A stretch of 64,000 nucleotides of DNA from Cohnella endophytica (GTDB lineage Bacteria > Bacillota > Bacilli > Paenibacillales > Paenibacillaceae): contig NZ_RBZM01000002.1 of the NCBI RefSeq assembly GCF_003628305.1, positions 372,001 through 436,000 on the forward strand. The letters are read 5' to 3'. Below the pieces are notes generated by a model. The model ran no database searches. It worked only from the letters and a program-made list of their open reading frames with translations, and was not told the DNA's origin. Positions within the stretch are counted from its first letter, which is position 1. Each line of letters begins with the position of its first letter. The position numbers were made by a program, and so were the translations under genes. Below, one piece after another: positions 42,615 through 51,808 of this stretch.

Positions 42615-43466
42615 CTAACGAAGCGTGCGAGTCGCCGATTTCAGCGTATTCGCCATCAGCATCGTGATCGTCATCGGTCCAACGCCGCCCGGTACGGGCG
42701 TAATCCATCCGGCAACGTCAACGACGTCGTCGTAATCCACGTCGCCGCAAAGCTTACCGTTGTCCATTCGGTTAATACCGACGTCGATAACGACGGCTCC
42801 CGGCTTCACCCAATCTTGCTTGACCATCTTCGGAACGCCGACTCCGACGACCAGAATGTCGGCTTGGCGGGCAAGCTCGACGATATTCGGCGTGCGGGAA
42901 TGGCAGATCGTTACGGTCGCGTTCTCGTGTAGCAATAGCATAGCCACCGGTTTGCCTACGATATTGCTTCGGCCGATAACGACCGCGTGCTTACCCGCCG
43001 GATGATTGCCCGTGCGCTTCAGCAGTTCGATAACGCCATGCGGGGTGCAAGGCAGTAAGGCATCGTCCCCGATCATCAGATTGCCTACGCTTTGGGGATG
43101 GAAGCCGTCGACGTCCTTCTCGACCGCGATCGCGTCGATGATCGTCTTCTCTTCGATGTGCTTGGGAAGCGGCAATTGTACGAGAATGCCGTGAATCGCG
43201 TTATTCCCGTTATATTGTTGAATGAGTCCGAGCAAGCGCTCCTGAGTCGTATCCGCCGGAAGCTCCACGACTTCCGAGTAATAACCTAGTTGCTCGCAAG
43301 CTTTCGCTTTGTTCCTCACGTACACTTGCGAAGCCGGGTCCGCCCCCACGATAATGACGACAAGACCTGGCGTTACGCCTTTTTGTTTCAGGCTTTCGGC
43401 TTCCACCTTCAACTCTTCGCGGATCGAATCGGATATTTGTTTCCCGTAAATGATTTGTGCGCTCAC
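42615..43466 (-). CDS. folD: Methylenetetrahydrofolate dehydrogenase/cyclohydrolase
   Basis: Bifunctional enzyme of 283 residues that interconverts 5,10-methylene- and 10-formyl-tetrahydrofolate. [17 protein letters not shown] includes the catalytic Lys, VQLPLPKHI and [15 protein letters not shown] with the NADP site are present, and [16 protein letters not shown] closes it. The GTG start overlaps the nusB stop (GTGA); GAGGGGG lies 6 bases before it. Confidence 0.97.
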   Translation of the reverse strand: MSAQIIYGKQISDSIREELKVEAESLKQKGVTPGLVVIIVGADPASQVYVRNKAKACEQLGYYSEVVELPADTTQERLLGLIQQYNGNNAIHGILVQLPLPKHIEEKTIIDAIAVEKDVDGFHPQSVGNLMIGDDALLPCTPHGVIELLKRTGNHPAGKHAVVIGRSNIVGKPVAMLLLHENATVTICHSRTPNIVELARQADILVVGVGVPKMVKQDWVKPGAVVIDVGINRMDNGKLCGDVDYDDVVDVAGWITPVPGGVGPMTITMLMANTLKSATRTLR

Positions 43467-43924
43467 GGTTTATCCCCCTCTGGCGTCTGCTCTTCTTCTC
43501 TTTCCCTTAGCATCCGTCCAAGCACGCCGTTAACGAATTTGCCGTTCTCCTCCAAACCGAAATGCTTGGCGAGCTCGATCGCTTCGTTAATGACGACTTT
43601 AGGCGGAACTTCTTGGCGGAACATCATTTCATAGGCGGCAAGCCGCAAAATCTGACGATCGACCCGCGATAATCTGTCCACTTGCCATCCCGTCAAATAC
43701 ACGACTAGCTTCTGGTCGATAAGCTCCTGCTTCTCTTGCACGCCATGCACCAATTCGCGCGTGAAAGCATCGATGTTGGCCAGCTCCGCCACATCCGTTC
43801 CGATTTCGTTTTCCTGGCGCGCTTCATCCATCACCATGTTGACGGCCTCGTCGCCCGTCACGCCGTTCATCTCTACTTGGTACAGGCTTTGTACCGCGAT
43901 TTCCCTAGCAAGTCTGCGCTTCAT
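43463..43924 (-). CDS. nusB: Transcription antitermination factor NusB
   Basis: All-helical protein of 153 residues that binds boxA RNA with NusE in rRNA antitermination. It starts [20 protein letters not shown] and has the late [11 protein letters not shown] and FVNGVLGRM motifs. GGGAGG precedes the ATG. A possible promoter (TTGTTT, 16, TATAAG on the minus strand near 43960-43988) starts a nusB-folD-xseA-xseB-ispA unit. Confidence 0.96.
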   Translation of the reverse strand: MKRRLAREIAVQSLYQVEMNGVTGDEAVNMVMDEARQENEIGTDVAELANIDAFTRELVHGVQEKQELIDQKLVVYLTGWQVDRLSRVDRQILRLAAYEMMFRQEVPPKVVINEAIELAKHFGLEENGKFVNGVLGRMLREREEEQTPEGDKP

Positions 43925-43984
43925 GAGTCCTCCCGAATGCTTCTAATCGTTCAAGCCCTATCCTTATATTATGCTACTTCGTAA

Positions 43985-44074
43985 AAACAAAAAAACCCAT
44001 GAGCGTCTACTCCATCGGAACCTGCGGAGCTAAGCGCTCCGCGGTCACTGCCCGGGCAAGAACATTCACAGGGA
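43985..44074 (-). terminator. Structured 3' region and terminator after DUF2273 gene
   Basis: On the minus strand the 3' UTR begins CCCTGTGA and ends TCATGGGTTTTTTT; these ends can pair with one bulge. Inside, GCGGAGC pairs with GCTCCGC. The result is a branched fold that ends in seven Ts, larger than a normal terminator hairpin. It may be only a terminator or include a small structured RNA. Confidence 0.5.
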
Positions 44075-44305
44075 TTATCGCGACCAAGGCCAGCGGTCGG
44101 CCACCCAATCCGTCAGTTTTTCCCACGGAAAAAGCGGACCCCGCCTATCGTCCTTGTGCTTACCTATCCAATAACCTATGCCAATGAGCAAAGCGCAGAA
44201 CAGCATGTCCCAAAAACCGCTGATTAAATAAATGATGCCGAAAAAGAGACCCGCCGCAACCCCCAGCGTTCTTCCGCCGTAGGTTGCCGCCCATTCTCTC
44301 CACAT
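44075..44305 (-). CDS. DUF2273 family small membrane protein
   Basis: 76 residues with two close helices (TLGVAAGLFFGIIYLISGFW, DMLFCALLIGIGYWIG) and a basic/aromatic tail. DUF2273 proteins regularly accompany AmaP and Asp23 in Gram-positive envelope-stress operons. GGGGGAG lies 8 bases before the ATG. It is the last gene of yqhY-amaP-DUF2273. Confidence 0.88.
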   Translation of the reverse strand: MWREWAATYGGRTLGVAAGLFFGIIYLISGFWDMLFCALLIGIGYWIGKHKDDRRGPLFPWEKLTDWVADRWPWSR

Positions 44306-44319
44306 AGGCGGTTCTCCCC

Positions 44320-44883
44320 CTATTCTACACGGCTCTTATACGTAGTAGGCGATTGCGTAACGTTCGCGATGAACACGGACACTTCCGCAACCGGAATGCC
44401 CGTTGCCTCTTCGATTTGCTGCGAGACCGTTCGTTGCATTTCCTCGGATAACGTCGGAATCGACCCTTCCCCGTCCACGAAAGCTCGGATCATGATGCCG
44501 AGTCCAGCCTCCGACACTCTGACGCGGGCCCGAAGATCCTTCACGCCGCGAGTGCGCGATGCGGCTTTCAAAGCCAAGTTTTCGACGGTTTCCACTGAGA
44601 TGCGAATATCGCCGTGCTCCGTCCTTTGGTTAATGGACGGACCATTGTGCCTCTCGCGTTTAACGGAAACGATCAAAAATCTTATGCTTACTACGAATAC
44701 GATAATGGCGACACCGAGCACCGATCCTTGCACAACGCGGGATTCGCCCGTCATCTCGGATATGAAATCTTTCATCCATTTCTCGGAAAACCCGCCGCTT
44801 GCGGCCACGATCACCACGACGGAAGCGGCCCATATCGCAAAGCTATACAAGAAGAGAAGCAGCCTGTCCAACACTTTAATCAA
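44320..44883 (-). CDS. amaP: Alkaline shock response membrane anchor protein AmaP
   Basis: 187 residues with two N-terminal membrane helices (about 8-28 and 52-75) and a cytoplasmic Asp23-like domain (LKAASRTRGVKDLRARVRVS, GIPVAEVSVFIANVTQ). In Staphylococcus AmaP tethers Asp23 to the membrane. The start is TTG with GGGGAGG 9 bases before it. It lies between the Asp23-family gene and the DUF2273 gene. Confidence 0.9.
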   Translation of the reverse strand: MIKVLDRLLLFLYSFAIWAASVVVIVAASGGFSEKWMKDFISEMTGESRVVQGSVLGVAIIVFVVSIRFLIVSVKRERHNGPSINQRTEHGDIRISVETVENLALKAASRTRGVKDLRARVRVSEAGLGIMIRAFVDGEGSIPTLSEEMQRTVSQQIEEATGIPVAEVSVFIANVTQSPTTYKSRVE

Positions 44884-44933
44884 CGTTAAGAACCTCCCCG
44901 ATCCTGGTTATACGAAAATGTCCCCGACTTGCG

Positions 44934-44981
44934 AAAAGGCCTCTGCGAGAGTTCCCTGAAGGAAATTCTCGTCAGAGGGCC
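44934..44981 (-). terminator. Partial terminator between yqhY and amaP
   Basis: GGCCTCTGCGAGA (44938-44950) pairs with TCTCGtCAGAGGgCC (44967-44981), allowing two bulges, and TTTT follows on the minus strand. A short T-run suggests partial read-through into amaP, which would give more YqhY than AmaP. Confidence 0.6.
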
Positions 44982-45038
44982 GTCATCCGCAGACCGGGGT
45001 TTTGCCGTTACCGCGGAAATCAGGTTGCGGTCTCGTCA

Positions 45039-45446
45039 TTATCGGACACGTACATTGGTTTCATCTTCATCGGGCTTCTCGCCCGTCTTGAAGTGAACGT
45101 CGTGAATATGTACGTTGACTTCTACTACGTTCAGTCCGGTCATCGTCTCGATCGAGCGTTTGACGTTGCGTTGAATTTCAGTAGATACTTCCGGTATTTT
45201 GCGTCCGTACTGAACGATGATCGATACGTCGACTGCGGCTTCGCGTTGACCTACCTCTACCTTCACGCCTTTGGACAAATTCTTGCGTCCTAACAATTCG
45301 GCGATTCCCGAGGTAAGCCCGCCGCTCATGCCCGCGACGCCATCGACCTCCACCGTTGCCAATCCGGCGATCACCTCGATGACTTCCGGGGCGATCTCGA
45401 TGGTGCCCATATCCGTGCGCTCATAGTCCGGGGCTAACATTTCCAT
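45039..45446 (-). CDS. yqhY: Asp23/Gls24 family envelope stress protein (YqhY)
   Basis: 135 residues. Core: GTIEIAPEVIEVIAGLATVE and VDVSIIVQYGRKIPEVSTEI, typical of Asp23/DUF322. In B. subtilis YqhY next to accBC affects acetyl-CoA carboxylase activity; the same neighbourhood is kept here. The ATG at 45446 has GGAGG 11 bases upstream. The frame is open to 45497 and that longer start is rejected for lack of a ribosome site. Confidence 0.9.
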   Translation of the reverse strand: MEMLAPDYERTDMGTIEIAPEVIEVIAGLATVEVDGVAGMSGGLTSGIAELLGRKNLSKGVKVEVGQREAAVDVSIIVQYGRKIPEVSTEIQRNVKRSIETMTGLNVVEVNVHIHDVHFKTGEKPDEDETNVRVR

Positions 45447-45515
45447 GCGTAGTTCCACCTCCACATGCGCGGACCAAATCGGAGTAAGTCCGAGCATTCG
45501 CCTTCACTACTTATA

Positions 45516-45544
45516 AATATAGCATTCCCGGATTATTATGACAA
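45516..45544 (-). promoter_or_regulatory. Promoter of yqhY-amaP-DUF2273
   Basis: Minus-strand TTGTCA (45539-45544), 17-base spacer, TATATT (45516-45521) with extended TGC. A strong vegetative promoter that separates this unit from accBC. Confidence 0.7.
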
Positions 45545-45589
45545 ACGCTTGACCCGAAAATAAATCGAATATCCGTTTCCCGGAGACGA

Positions 45590-46945
45590 CTAAGCTTCGC
45601 CGTTAATGTCATGGTCTTCCAGGAATTTAATGTCGAACGTACCTTTAGCGAAAATCGGATGATTCATGAGCTTCTGATGGAACGGAATCGTCGTTTTGAC
45701 GCCTTCGACCATGAATTCGCTTAACGCCCTGCGCGTACGCGCGATCGCTTCTTCCCGCGTTGGAGCCCATACGATCAGCTTAGCGATCATGGAATCGTAA
45801 TGCGGGGAAATGACGTATTGCGGATAAGCTGCGCTATCCACTCGCACTCCGGGTCCGCCCGGCGGCAAATAAAAACCGATACGTCCCGCGGACGGCATGA
45901 AATTACGCTCGGAATCTTCCGCGTTAATGCGGCATTCGATTGCCCAGCCGTTCAATTTCACGTCCTCTTGCTTAAAGGAAAGCGGAGCGCCTTCTGCAAC
46001 GGCGATCATTTCCTTGATCAAGTCGATGCCCGTGATCATCTCGGTTACCGGATGCTCGACCTGAATGCGGGTATTCATCTCCATGAAGTAGAATTGTCCG
46101 TCCGGTCCGAGCAAGTACTCGATCGTACCGGCGCCGGAATAATTCACCGCGCGCGCGGCCCGAACGGAAGCCTGACCCATCCGCTCCCGCAATTCCGGAG
46201 TCATGATCGAGCATGGCGCCTCTTCGACGAGCTTCTGGCGACGGCGTTGCACGGAGCAATCCCGCTCGCCGAGGTGCGCGACGTTGCCGTGCTTGTCGGC
46301 GATAATCTGGATCTCGACGTGTTTCATGCCGGTCAACAATTTCTCGAGGTATACGCCCGCGTTGCCGAATGCTTTCTCCGCTTCCTGCTGGGCTGTCGAG
46401 ATCTCGCGAACGAGCATCTCTTCGTTCTCGGCGATCCGAATGCCTCGTCCGCCTCCGCCCGCCGTCGCTTTGATGATGACGGGATAGCCGATGTTCCGGG
46501 CGACGCGAATCGCGTCGTCCAAATCTTCGAGCAATCCGTCGGATCCCGGAATAACGGGCACGTCGGCGTCTTTCATCGTTTGCTTGGCGACCGATTTGTC
46601 TCCCATGCGGCTGATCGCCACGGAAGAGGGTCCGATAAACGTAATATTGCAAGTTTCGCAAATATCCGCGAAATCAGCGTTTTCTGAAAGGAATCCGTAT
46701 CCCGGATGGATGGCATCGCAGTCGGTCAGCGTAGCGACGCTCATAATGTTCGTCAAATTCAAATAACTGTCTTTGGAAGCGGTCGGCCCGATGCAATACG
46801 CTTCGTCGGCCAACCGTACGTGCAACGATTCCCGGTCCGCTTCGGAATACACCGCAACGGTGCTAATACCGAGCTCCCGGCATGCGCGAATGATTCTTAC
46901 CGCGATTTCTCCGCGATTGGCAACCAAAACCTTATTAAATTTCAA
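45590..46945 (-). CDS. accC: Acetyl-CoA carboxylase, biotin carboxylase subunit
   Basis: ATP-grasp enzyme of 451 residues that carboxylates the biotin of AccB, the committed step of fatty acid synthesis. It starts with [20 protein letters not shown], has the ATP loop [33 protein letters not shown] and [20 protein letters not shown]. The start is TTG with GAGGAGG 8 bases upstream. It follows accB by 19 bases. Confidence 0.97.
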   Translation of the reverse strand: MKFNKVLVANRGEIAVRIIRACRELGISTVAVYSEADRESLHVRLADEAYCIGPTASKDSYLNLTNIMSVATLTDCDAIHPGYGFLSENADFADICETCNITFIGPSSVAISRMGDKSVAKQTMKDADVPVIPGSDGLLEDLDDAIRVARNIGYPVIIKATAGGGGRGIRIAENEEMLVREISTAQQEAEKAFGNAGVYLEKLLTGMKHVEIQIIADKHGNVAHLGERDCSVQRRRQKLVEEAPCSIMTPELRERMGQASVRAARAVNYSGAGTIEYLLGPDGQFYFMEMNTRIQVEHPVTEMITGIDLIKEMIAVAEGAPLSFKQEDVKLNGWAIECRINAEDSERNFMPSAGRIGFYLPPGGPGVRVDSAAYPQYVISPHYDSMIAKLIVWAPTREEAIARTRRALSEFMVEGVKTTIPFHQKLMNHPIFAKGTFDIKFLEDHDINGEA

Positions 46946-46964
46946 GATGAAATCCTCCTCGGGA

Positions 46965-47447
46965 TTATTCCGGCTTCACTAGGAACAGCGGTTGGCCGAA
47001 TTCGACAAGCTGTCCGTTCTCCACGAGAATGTCCACGATCTCGCCCTTCACTTCCGCTTCGAGCGGATTCATCAGCTTCATCGCTTCGAGGATGCACACG
47101 ACGGACTTATCGGACACGCGGTCTCCGATATTCACGAACGAGGACGCGTCCGGGGACGGTGAACGGTAGAAAGTACCCACCATAGGCGATACGATCCGAT
47201 GAAGGTGGGAATCGTCCGCTGCCGCTTTGGCTTCAGGCGCTGCCGCGACCGGAGCCGCAGGCGCCGTCGGAGCCGCAACTTGTGGCAGGTATGTATGAGA
47301 AAGGTGTGGGGTTTGCACGTTAACCACTTCTGTGCGACCCGGTTTGCGAATCGACAAGCGCATTCCTTCGTTCTCAATTTCCAATTCATGTACGGTTGTT
47401 TGGTCTACTAATTTGATCAATTCTTTAATTTCGCTCAACTTAAACAT
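46965..47447 (-). CDS. accB: Acetyl-CoA carboxylase biotin carboxyl carrier protein
   Basis: 160 residues: an N-terminal dimer segment, an Ala/Pro-rich linker (about 56-80), and the biotinyl domain with Lys124 in EAMKLMN. AAGGAG is upstream of the ATG with about 9 bases. It is the first gene of accBC with its own promoter. Confidence 0.97.
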   Translation of the reverse strand: MFKLSEIKELIKLVDQTTVHELEIENEGMRLSIRKPGRTEVVNVQTPHLSHTYLPQVAAPTAPAAPVAAAPEAKAAADDSHLHRIVSPMVGTFYRSPSPDASSFVNIGDRVSDKSVVCILEAMKLMNPLEAEVKGEIVDILVENGQLVEFGQPLFLVKPE

Positions 47448-47507
47448 TCTCGGTCACTCCTTGATTCGGGATTCCCCGTCTGAAGAAAGCATGTCCACAA
47501 CGGAACT

Positions 47508-47535
47508 ATTATACCATAATCGACCGAAATGGAAA
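47508..47535 (-). promoter_or_regulatory. Promoter of accBC
   Basis: Minus-strand TTTCCA, 16-base spacer, TATAAT (47508-47513) with extended TGG. About 60 bases upstream of the accB start. No FapR-type palindrome was recognised around it. Confidence 0.6.
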
Positions 47536-47577
47536 GAGTTATGCTCGGAGGCATTCCCATTGGCTTCAGGCAACGGG

Positions 47578-47628
47578 CGAGGGGACCGTCCCGAAGTAGA
47601 TGATCATCTACGTTCGAGGGTCCCCTCG
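47578..47628. terminator. Long hairpin after spoIIIAH
   Basis: CGAGGGGACC (47578-47587) pairs with GGTCCCCTCG (47619-47628), and the apex is a perfect 16-base palindrome GTAGATGATCATCTAC (47596-47611). No T-run follows on either side, so it may end the spoIIIA transcript by processing or protect it, or be a protein site. Confidence 0.55.
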
Positions 47629-47666
47629 TTAAGGCCGCGTTACGATCGGCGCCTCTATCGTTGCTT

Positions 47667-48356
47667 TTATTGTTGAACGTATTGAATCGATACGCGATCC
47701 GGGGTTACGTTAAGTTCCTTCGTAGCCAAGTCGAGGATTTTGATCGCTTGTTTTTTCTCGAGCTTCTCGCTGAGCACGATAATGTTGAAGTTCGAATCCT
47801 CTTCGTCGACGACGGCATTATCGTAATCTTTAAGCAACTTCGTCTGCAAGCTCGTGATCCGCTCGTCCGTTTCTTCCAGACGGCTTAGCTGCTCGGCCGC
47901 GCTCTGCGCTTCTTCCGGGGTTACTTTCGTATTGCCGATAATCGCGTTCAGCTTCTCGGAGGTCGCGCTTACTTTATCGCGTTGCTCCAACAGCATTTGC
48001 TCCAGCCGTTGGTTCCCCGTAGCGCTCGAAATCCCGTTCAACACTTGCTGATCTTCCGGTGACAGGCCGCTATCGTCGGTTCCGGATGCCGCTTTGCTGC
48101 CCGTATCCGTTCCTTTGCCCGTTCCGGTTGCCGTTACGCCGGTCAGTTCGTCTGTCGTTTGATCGACTTCCGTGATCGCGATGCCGTCCGGATTGGCCGC
48201 GTTCGTCTTGTCTTTGCCCGTCAATTGAGACTGGTTGAGACCGCTAGCCGTGCTGCCCGTCTTCGGAGCATCCTCCGTAAATAAGTAATAGGCCGACAAA
48301 ATCACCATCAAGCTCAGCATCGATACTAACCATATGGTTTGGCGTTTGTTGTTCAT
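47667..48356 (-). CDS. spoIIIAH: Stage III sporulation protein AH
   Basis: 229 residues with one N-terminal helix (TIWLVSMLSLMVILSAYYLF), a Gly/Thr/Asp-rich linker, and a C-terminal YscJ/FliF-like ring-forming domain (SEKLEKKQAIKILDLATKEL). SpoIIIAH in the mother-cell membrane binds SpoIIQ of the forespore to form the feeding-tube channel. Start ATG at 48356, GGAGG 9 bases upstream. Last gene of the spoIIIA operon. Confidence 0.93.
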   Translation of the reverse strand: MNNKRQTIWLVSMLSLMVILSAYYLFTEDAPKTGSTASGLNQSQLTGKDKTNAANPDGIAITEVDQTTDELTGVTATGTGKGTDTGSKAASGTDDSGLSPEDQQVLNGISSATGNQRLEQMLLEQRDKVSATSEKLNAIIGNTKVTPEEAQSAAEQLSRLEETDERITSLQTKLLKDYDNAVVDEEDSNFNIIVLSEKLEKKQAIKILDLATKELNVTPDRVSIQYVQQ

Positions 48357-48395
48357 CGTTCGATTCCTCCCGGGTTTCATGAATTGAATTGATTA

Positions 48396-49046
48396 TCAAC
48401 TTTTGCGGGGGACGACGGCGATCCTGTGGATCGGGACGTCCAGCCCGCGCGACACCGTTTCGGCGATCAGCCTGTGCACGGTCGCGTTCTCCGCTCCGCT
48501 GGCGACGATCGAGATGCCGCGAATGCGCGGCTTAAGCTTCTTCACGACGATGGGCGCTTGAATGCCCGAGGACACTTCATATAACACGACCTGGCCGTCC
48601 TTGGTGATGTCGGTAATATGACGCTTGGCGCCGTTGCGATCGGTTTCCTCGGTAAGGGTCTGCATCGTTTTCTCGTTCAACTGCACGACCGTTTCCTCCG
48701 TCGAGTCGACCGTCACCATCACCGTCACCGTTCCGACGCCTACGATTTTTTCCAGCAAATCCTTCAAGCGCCCTTCGATCTCGGTCTCGATGTCCGTGAA
48801 GGATGACGTCTTGACGTCGCCTCCGCCCATGAAGGCCGGCTGCTGCTGAATATCTTCGTCCCTCGGCGGGGACAGATCGGGATTTTGAGAGGGATCCAAT
48901 TTCTTCACGTTCATGAAAGATGCCGCGAGCAGCATGGCGGCGCCGATTAACCCGATCAGCACGAGCCACCGGAACGCTTTGACTCTGCGCGGTCCTCCCG
49001 AACCTCCGCCAATGAAAGATTCCAGTTGCTGCAGCCACTTGGCCAT
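48396..49046 (-). CDS. spoIIIAG: Stage III sporulation protein AG
   Basis: 216 residues, one N-terminal helix (WLVLIGLIGAAMLLAASFM) and a soluble ring-building domain (EIEGRLKDLLEKIVGVGTVT, TKDGQVVLYEVSSGIQAPIV). SpoIIIAG forms the large ring of the A-Q channel. GGGGGTGCGAT precedes the ATG. Confidence 0.94.
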   Translation of the reverse strand: MAKWLQQLESFIGGGSGGPRRVKAFRWLVLIGLIGAAMLLAASFMNVKKLDPSQNPDLSPPRDEDIQQQPAFMGGGDVKTSSFTDIETEIEGRLKDLLEKIVGVGTVTVMVTVDSTEETVVQLNEKTMQTLTEETDRNGAKRHITDITKDGQVVLYEVSSGIQAPIVVKKLKPRIRGISIVASGAENATVHRLIAETVSRGLDVPIHRIAVVPRKS

Positions 49047-49068
49047 ATCGCACCCCCGTTATTGCGCT

Positions 49069-49827
49069 TCATTTTGCTTCGGCGGCGGTTTTCGGCGTTT
49101 TCACTTCAACCGCGTTCGTCGCGATTCCGAAACGGCTGGCGATGAGCGCGGATATGCGCGAGCTCGTCACCCGATCCGCTTCTTCCTCGACCGCGGCGCT
49201 TGCCGCCTTATCGGCTTGCTTACCGCCGGAGGCCCCCGCTTCATCCCCTGTCGGCCACGTTTCGACTTCGATCCGAATGTCTACCGGAGTTACCGGTTGC
49301 ATTTCTTGGACGGAATTCGCAGCCGAGGCGCCGGGAGACGAACTTGCGTCCGGACTCGTTGTTTGAACCGGCGCGGGTTCGAGCGAAACGACGACCTTGG
49401 CGACATCCATCGAGCCGTCGTTTCGGCGCTCAAGCTTTACGTCTACTTTGCTCACTCCCCGATGCTCGCTTTGCTCCACTTCGCTCCTGATCGATGCTTC
49501 CAATCTCGCGGTGACGAGCTCGGCTGCTTGGGCTTGCTGCTTATTTCGCAGCTTAGCCCCCGCTTCTTCGATCATCGCAAGCTGATCCGGAGCGCTCCGA
49601 GGCTCTAACTCGATCGAGTTAAGCCCCGCCGCCAGCTTGCTATCGAAGTCGCCTTTCATCCAGTGCATGATCGGAGTCGCGAGCGTCATCAGAATGAACA
49701 ACCCGGCGACCAGTCTGACATAACGCTGCATCGTACGGTTGGGCAACAACAAATCGATTAGCGATGCAAGCAGGATGACCGCGATAATCTGACGAAGCCA
49801 ATGCGACAAGCCGTCCATCAACCCCAT
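49069..49827 (-). CDS. spoIIIAF: Stage III sporulation protein AF
   Basis: 252 residues with two N-terminal helices (IIAVILLASLIDLLLP, YVRLVAGLFILMTLATPIMH), then a soluble region with a long Ser/Pro/Ala-rich stretch (about 150-215). Position in the operon and the MDGLSHWLRQIIAVILLASL start identify it. GGGAGGGG lies before the ATG. Longer than the B. subtilis protein because of the low-complexity insert. Confidence 0.9.
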   Translation of the reverse strand: MGLMDGLSHWLRQIIAVILLASLIDLLLPNRTMQRYVRLVAGLFILMTLATPIMHWMKGDFDSKLAAGLNSIELEPRSAPDQLAMIEEAGAKLRNKQQAQAAELVTARLEASIRSEVEQSEHRGVSKVDVKLERRNDGSMDVAKVVVSLEPAPVQTTSPDASSSPGASAANSVQEMQPVTPVDIRIEVETWPTGDEAGASGGKQADKAASAAVEEEADRVTSSRISALIASRFGIATNAVEVKTPKTAAEAK

Positions 49828-49845
49828 TGAACGATCCCCTCCCGG

Positions 49846-51117
49846 TCAACGAATCATGAGAGTGGCATTTCCCGCGGTCAATATGATCGTCACCGCCAAG
49901 AAGAACATTAATCCGACCGACGCCAATGCCGCGAACACGTAGATAAGCGTCTTGCCGATCGTTTGCAAGCAATGAACGATCGGCGTATCGCCGAGCGGCT
50001 GCATGACGGCTCCCGCCAAGTTATAGATCAGCGCGAGCGTCAAGATTTTGAGCGCTGGGAATGCGCAAAGAAACAGCAGAACGATAACACCCGCAAGCCC
50101 TACCGCGTTCTTCACGAGCAAACTGGCCGACATGACCGTATCCGTCGCGTCGGAGAACATCTTCCCGACGACGGGCACGAAATTGCCCGTTACGAACTTC
50201 GCCGTCCGAAGCGCTACGCCGTCCGTTACCGCGCCGGTCGCCCCCTGCACGGATAACACGCCCAGGAAAACGGTCAACAGAATGCCCATTATGCCGATTC
50301 CGACGTTACGAAGCAGGTTTGCCAGTTGCGTCGCTTTGTACTTGTCGCTGATCGCGCTCACCAAGTGAAGCACCGCCGAGAAGAACAATAACGGAAACAC
50401 GACGAGGTGAATAAACGTGCCGATCGTATGGATCATGAAGACGATAAGCGGATGCAGCACCGCCGCCGAAGTGACGCCTCCCGTTCCCGCAAGCAAGGTA
50501 AGTAACAGAGGAACCATCGCAAGCATGAATTGCACCATGTTCCCGATCGCATCGCTCGCGTAGCTCGTCGCCGTCTTGAAGCTGTTCACCGCCAAAATAA
50601 TGAGAACCATGTACGCGATGCCGTAAGCGACCTTGCTTACCGCATTGCGTTCAAACGCGCTTTGCATCGTCTCGAGCAGCATCGTGAACACCGTCAACAA
50701 CACGATCGTGACCAACAGTTTGCCGCTATATAACACCTCGTGCAGGAAAAACTTGGCCAGTCCGAGCATTGCCTGTCCCGCGCTGAGCGATTTGCCGCTA
50801 GGGAACATGAGCTCCTTTAGCTCCGGCAATTTCCCTTCGGGGAAATAACCTCCGTATTGGCCTTTCAGGTCGTTCCAATATTTCTGGATTTGTCCAAGCT
50901 CGACGTCCTCGCTCTGCTGCTGCGCCAATTGACCCGACAAACCGTTGTCAAGAGAAGGCTCCGCGACTTGATTCGTCGACGTCGATTTGTCCGGATAAGC
51001 GCTCGCTTTCGCGCTGGCGATCGTATCCCCCATGATCAGGAAAACCATGAGCACGAACAGCAGGAGCATGGCCCGCTTCTCTATTCCCGTCTGCCCGAGC
51101 CTGTTCTCCCAGCGCAT
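49846..51117 (-). CDS. spoIIIAE: Stage III sporulation protein AE
   Basis: 423 residues: signal sequence, a soluble N-terminal part, then about seven membrane helices (LLVTIVLLTVFTMLLETM through LMFFLAVTIILTAGNA). It is the large polytopic subunit of the channel complex. GGGAGGGAG precedes the ATG. Its order among spoIIIA genes is conserved. Confidence 0.94.
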   Translation of the reverse strand: MRWENRLGQTGIEKRAMLLLFVLMVFLIMGDTIASAKASAYPDKSTSTNQVAEPSLDNGLSGQLAQQQSEDVELGQIQKYWNDLKGQYGGYFPEGKLPELKELMFPSGKSLSAGQAMLGLAKFFLHEVLYSGKLLVTIVLLTVFTMLLETMQSAFERNAVSKVAYGIAYMVLIILAVNSFKTATSYASDAIGNMVQFMLAMVPLLLTLLAGTGGVTSAAVLHPLIVFMIHTIGTFIHLVVFPLLFFSAVLHLVSAISDKYKATQLANLLRNVGIGIMGILLTVFLGVLSVQGATGAVTDGVALRTAKFVTGNFVPVVGKMFSDATDTVMSASLLVKNAVGLAGVIVLLFLCAFPALKILTLALIYNLAGAVMQPLGDTPIVHCLQTIGKTLIYVFAALASVGLMFFLAVTIILTAGNATLMIR

Positions 51118-51141
51118 GTTCTCCCTCCCGTCCGCCCCTCG

Positions 51142-51537
51142 TCAAGCCGGCAACAGATTCAGCACCGTTTCGACGATGACGCTGATGATGGGTACCGCCA
51201 TGACCAGAATAAGCATTTTTCCGGCAAACTCGATTTTCGAAGCGATGCTTTCGAGCCCTGCGTCCCTTACGATTTGGGCGCCGAACTCGGCGATGTAGGC
51301 AATCCCGATAATTTTCAGCATCGTCTTCAGGTACACCGTCGGTATGCCCGATCGATCCGCCAAATCCTCTAGCACGGTAATTACGTTGTCGATTTTCCCG
51401 ACGAAAGCCAGGAAGATCGCCACGCCCACGAATGCGGAAAGGAGATAAGCGAACATCGGCTTTTGTTCCCTGATGACGAGAATCAGCACGGTGGCCAGAA
51501 AACCGATTCCTACGATCTGAAGAATGCTCACGCGCAT
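51142..51537 (-). CDS. spoIIIAD: Stage III sporulation protein AD
   Basis: 131 residues with four helices (ILQIVGIGFLATVLILVI; YLLSAFVGVAIFLAFVG; MLILVMAVPIISVIVETVL). The spoIIIAC stop TAG is directly followed by GTG ATG; the ATG at 51537 is used, although the GTG at 51540 cannot be excluded. The ribosome site is weak, so coupling to spoIIIAC is likely. Confidence 0.92.
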   Translation of the reverse strand: MRVSILQIVGIGFLATVLILVIREQKPMFAYLLSAFVGVAIFLAFVGKIDNVITVLEDLADRSGIPTVYLKTMLKIIGIAYIAEFGAQIVRDAGLESIASKIEFAGKMLILVMAVPIISVIVETVLNLLPA

Positions 51538-51540
51538 CAC

Positions 51541-51744
51541 CTACTGGAACAGGAAAATCGTTTTGATCTCCTGGAATAAATCGTTAAGCATGCGCACGAC
51601 CATGAACAGAACGACGACGAACCCGATCAAGGTCACCCATTGCGCCATATCTTCCTTGCCCATCTGCTTCAGCACCGTATGGATCATCGCCACGATGATG
51701 CCGACGCCGGCGATTTGGAATATGGTGCTGATGTCGATGTTCAT
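51541..51744 (-). CDS. spoIIIAC: Stage III sporulation protein AC
   Basis: 67 residues with two helices (IFQIAGVGIIVAMIHTVLKQ; MAQWVTLIGFVVVLFMVV). This is the usual size for SpoIIIAC, a small membrane subunit related to SpoIIIAD. AGGAGG lies 8 bases before the ATG. Confidence 0.95.
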   Translation of the reverse strand: MNIDISTIFQIAGVGIIVAMIHTVLKQMGKEDMAQWVTLIGFVVVLFMVVRMLNDLFQEIKTIFLFQ

Positions 51745-51808
51745 CGTATTGGCCTCCTAAACTGATCGCACCTGGGATCAGGGTTCGACTTGGCTCGATT
51801 CGGCTTGG

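Noticed and set aside
43985..44074. ZTP (pfl) riboswitch near folD
   Set aside because: Some GTGAC and GCCCGGGC bases look similar, but the element follows the DUF2273 stop, the conserved CCGGGGAGC and CCGCCUGGGC parts are not present in order, and nusB has its own leader.
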